Assembly: GCA_035541775.1 (NCBI GenBank)
Contig: DATKMP010000053.1
Location: 1-8,072, forward strand
Reading direction: 5' to 3'
From: DATKMP01 sp035541775
GTDB taxonomy: Bacteria > Bacteroidota > Ignavibacteria > UBA10030
Length of the DNA: 8,072 nt
The notes beneath the pieces are model-generated. The model was not told where the DNA came from, did not search any database, and saw only the letters and a program-made list of their open reading frames with translations. Positions 6,863 through 8,072 of the stretch are shown in pieces. Every line of letters starts with the position of its first letter. The first letter of the stretch is position 1. A program made the position numbers and the translations under genes.

Positions 6863-8072
6863 AACGCTGTCGATTTTTTGGTGTGGCGTTGTTCTTATTG
6901 ATGGAGTTTAGCGTATGCGCTGTTGGCTTTTGCGGCGATAAACCCGATTACGATGTTTCTAAAATTCCTTCTGCGCTGCTCAACGATGCCGAAGCGGTTG
7001 TACGAACTCATAGTATTCGATTTGAGGTGAAGAATAGGCGTCGCGCTTATGAAAAAGTAACGTACGCAGCAACGGTCTTTAAAAAAGAAAAACGAGATTA
7101 CGGATATCTTGGACTTGGATATGATAAATTTGGAGAACTTGAAGATGTCACCGGAGCAATTTATGATGCGCACGGCAACGTTGTTCGTACACTCTCAAGC
7201 AGCGATACGAAAGATTTTTGCGCTTACAGCGGTTATACACTCTTCGAAGATTCGCGAAAGCGTGTTGCAGAACTGTACTACGATCAGTACCCTTATACGG
7301 TTGAATTCACGTATGAGTATTCGTATGACGGATATTTAAATTGGCCGACTTGGCTGTCTCGGACTTCCTTAGATCCTGTGGAACAGAATAAAATGGAAGT
7401 TGTCGTGCCTCGTGAAGATACCTTACGTTATTGGTGCAACCATGATTCGGTACAGCCGAGTGTTCGAATAGACGGGAGTAAAAAAATATATTGCTGGGAA
7501 GCACACAATCTTCCGAAACTAACCAAAGAACAAACTGGGAATCATATTGAAGATGTTGCGACCGAAGTCCAGATCGCGCCTGGAGATTTTGAAATTGGCG
7601 ATTATGTGGGGAACATGAGAACCTGGAAAGATTTTGGTTTATGGGATTATTCTTTGAAAGCGGGGAGAGATCTTTTACCGGAATCTGCGAAGCATGATGT
7701 TCATGTTCTTGTGGATTCTTTGAGCGACACAAAAACAAAGATTAAAGTGCTGTACGAATACATGCAAAAACGTACACGGTATGTCAATGTCACATTAGGC
7801 ATTGGAGGATGGCAGCCCTTTGATGCAACGTATGTCCATGAACATACCTATGGTGATTGTAAAGCACTATCCAATTATATGCTCGCACTCCTAAAAGAAG
7901 CAGGTATTACGGCCTATTCATTTTTGGTCTGTCATGGATATGAACCCTATCCCTTTATCAGCGAATTCCCAAGCCACCAATTTAATCATGTGATGGTCTG
8001 TGTGCCTATGAAAGATACGCTCTGGCTTGAATGCACAAGCCAATCGATTCCTTTTGGACACATCGGCGATGA
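6859..8072 (+). CDS. Exported DUF3857 / transglutaminase-like protein with Cys-His retained, 3' end outside window
   Basis: The frame is open from ATG 6859 to the window end (404 complete codons); relatives are usually 600 residues or more, so a C-terminal beta region is probably missing. The ATG shares ATGA with the upstream stop, and AAGGG (6849-6853) lies 5 bases before it. Residues 1-25 (MKRCRFFGVALFLLMEFSVC then AVGFC) form a signal peptide with an uncertain cleavage site; neither Cys 20 nor Cys 25 sits in a good lipobox. DUF3857 spans about 50-215 (YDKFGELEDVTGAIYDAHGN at 88-107, YPYTVEFTYEY at 144-154). The transglutaminase-like domain spans about 270-400, with YGDCKALSNYMLALLKEAG (331-349) giving Cys 334, QFNHV giving His 377, and WLECTSQSIPFG (389-400) with Glu 391 where many relatives have Asp. 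It may therefore be an active cysteine peptidase or transferase in the periplasm. It is a divergent paralogue of the upstream gene and is co-translated with it. Confidence 0.88.
   Translation, partial: MKRCRFFGVALFLLMEFSVCAVGFCGDKPDYDVSKIPSALLNDAEAVVRTHSIRFEVKNRRRAYEKVTYAATVFKKEKRDYGYLGLGYDKFGELEDVTGAIYDAHGNVVRTLSSSDTKDFCAYSGYTLFEDSRKRVAELYYDQYPYTVEFTYEYSYDGYLNWPTWLSRTSLDPVEQNKMEVVVPREDTLRYWCNHDSVQPSVRIDGSKKIYCWEAHNLPKLTKEQTGNHIEDVATEVQIAPGDFEIGDYVGNMRTWKDFGLWDYSLKAGRDLLPESAKHDVHVLVDSLSDTKTKIKVLYEYMQKRTRYVNVTLGIGGWQPFDATYVHEHTYGDCKALSNYMLALLKEAGITAYSFLVCHGYEPYPFISEFPSHQFNHVMVCVPMKDTLWLECTSQSIPFGHIGD

Overview
The window carries seven genes, all on the + strand, in two groups separated by one non-coding stretch (4355-4792). 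No RNA genes, mobile elements or CRISPR arrays were seen. Base composition is moderately AT-rich. A tandem pair of exported DUF3857/transglutaminase-like proteins, a TTGACA...TAnnTTG promoter and frequent AT-rich spacers suggest a bacterium of the Bacteroidota/Chlorobi/Ignavibacteria (FCB) branch. This placement is an inference from family habits, not a measured assignment.

Region 1 (1-4354) is a tight same-strand run. It starts with the C-terminal three quarters of a family X DNA polymerase with a PHP domain; its 5' end lies outside the window. A 303-residue protein of no recognisable family follows, then endonuclease III (nth), a secreted polysaccharide deacetylase and an HD-domain phosphohydrolase. 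The gaps are 35, 1, 49 and 4 bases and no convincing terminator lies between them, so one operon is plausible. PolX and Nth are both base-excision-repair enzymes: Nth removes oxidised pyrimidines and nicks the strand, and PolX can trim and fill short gaps. The unknown protein sits exactly between them. The deacetylase and HD protein have no evident link to repair and may only share the transcript.

Region 2 (4355-4792) is a spacer of about 440 bases. It holds a good promoter for the downstream pair, a long 5' leader and a strong ribosome binding site. I see no convincing gene in it.

Region 3 (4793-8072) holds two exported DUF3857/transglutaminase-like proteins joined by an ATGA overlap; the second is cut by the window end. 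The two differ in a telling way. The first has lost the cysteine and histidine of the transglutaminase/protease-type active site (Asn and Tyr at those places), while the second keeps both. They look like a co-translated non-catalytic plus potentially catalytic pair acting in the cell envelope.
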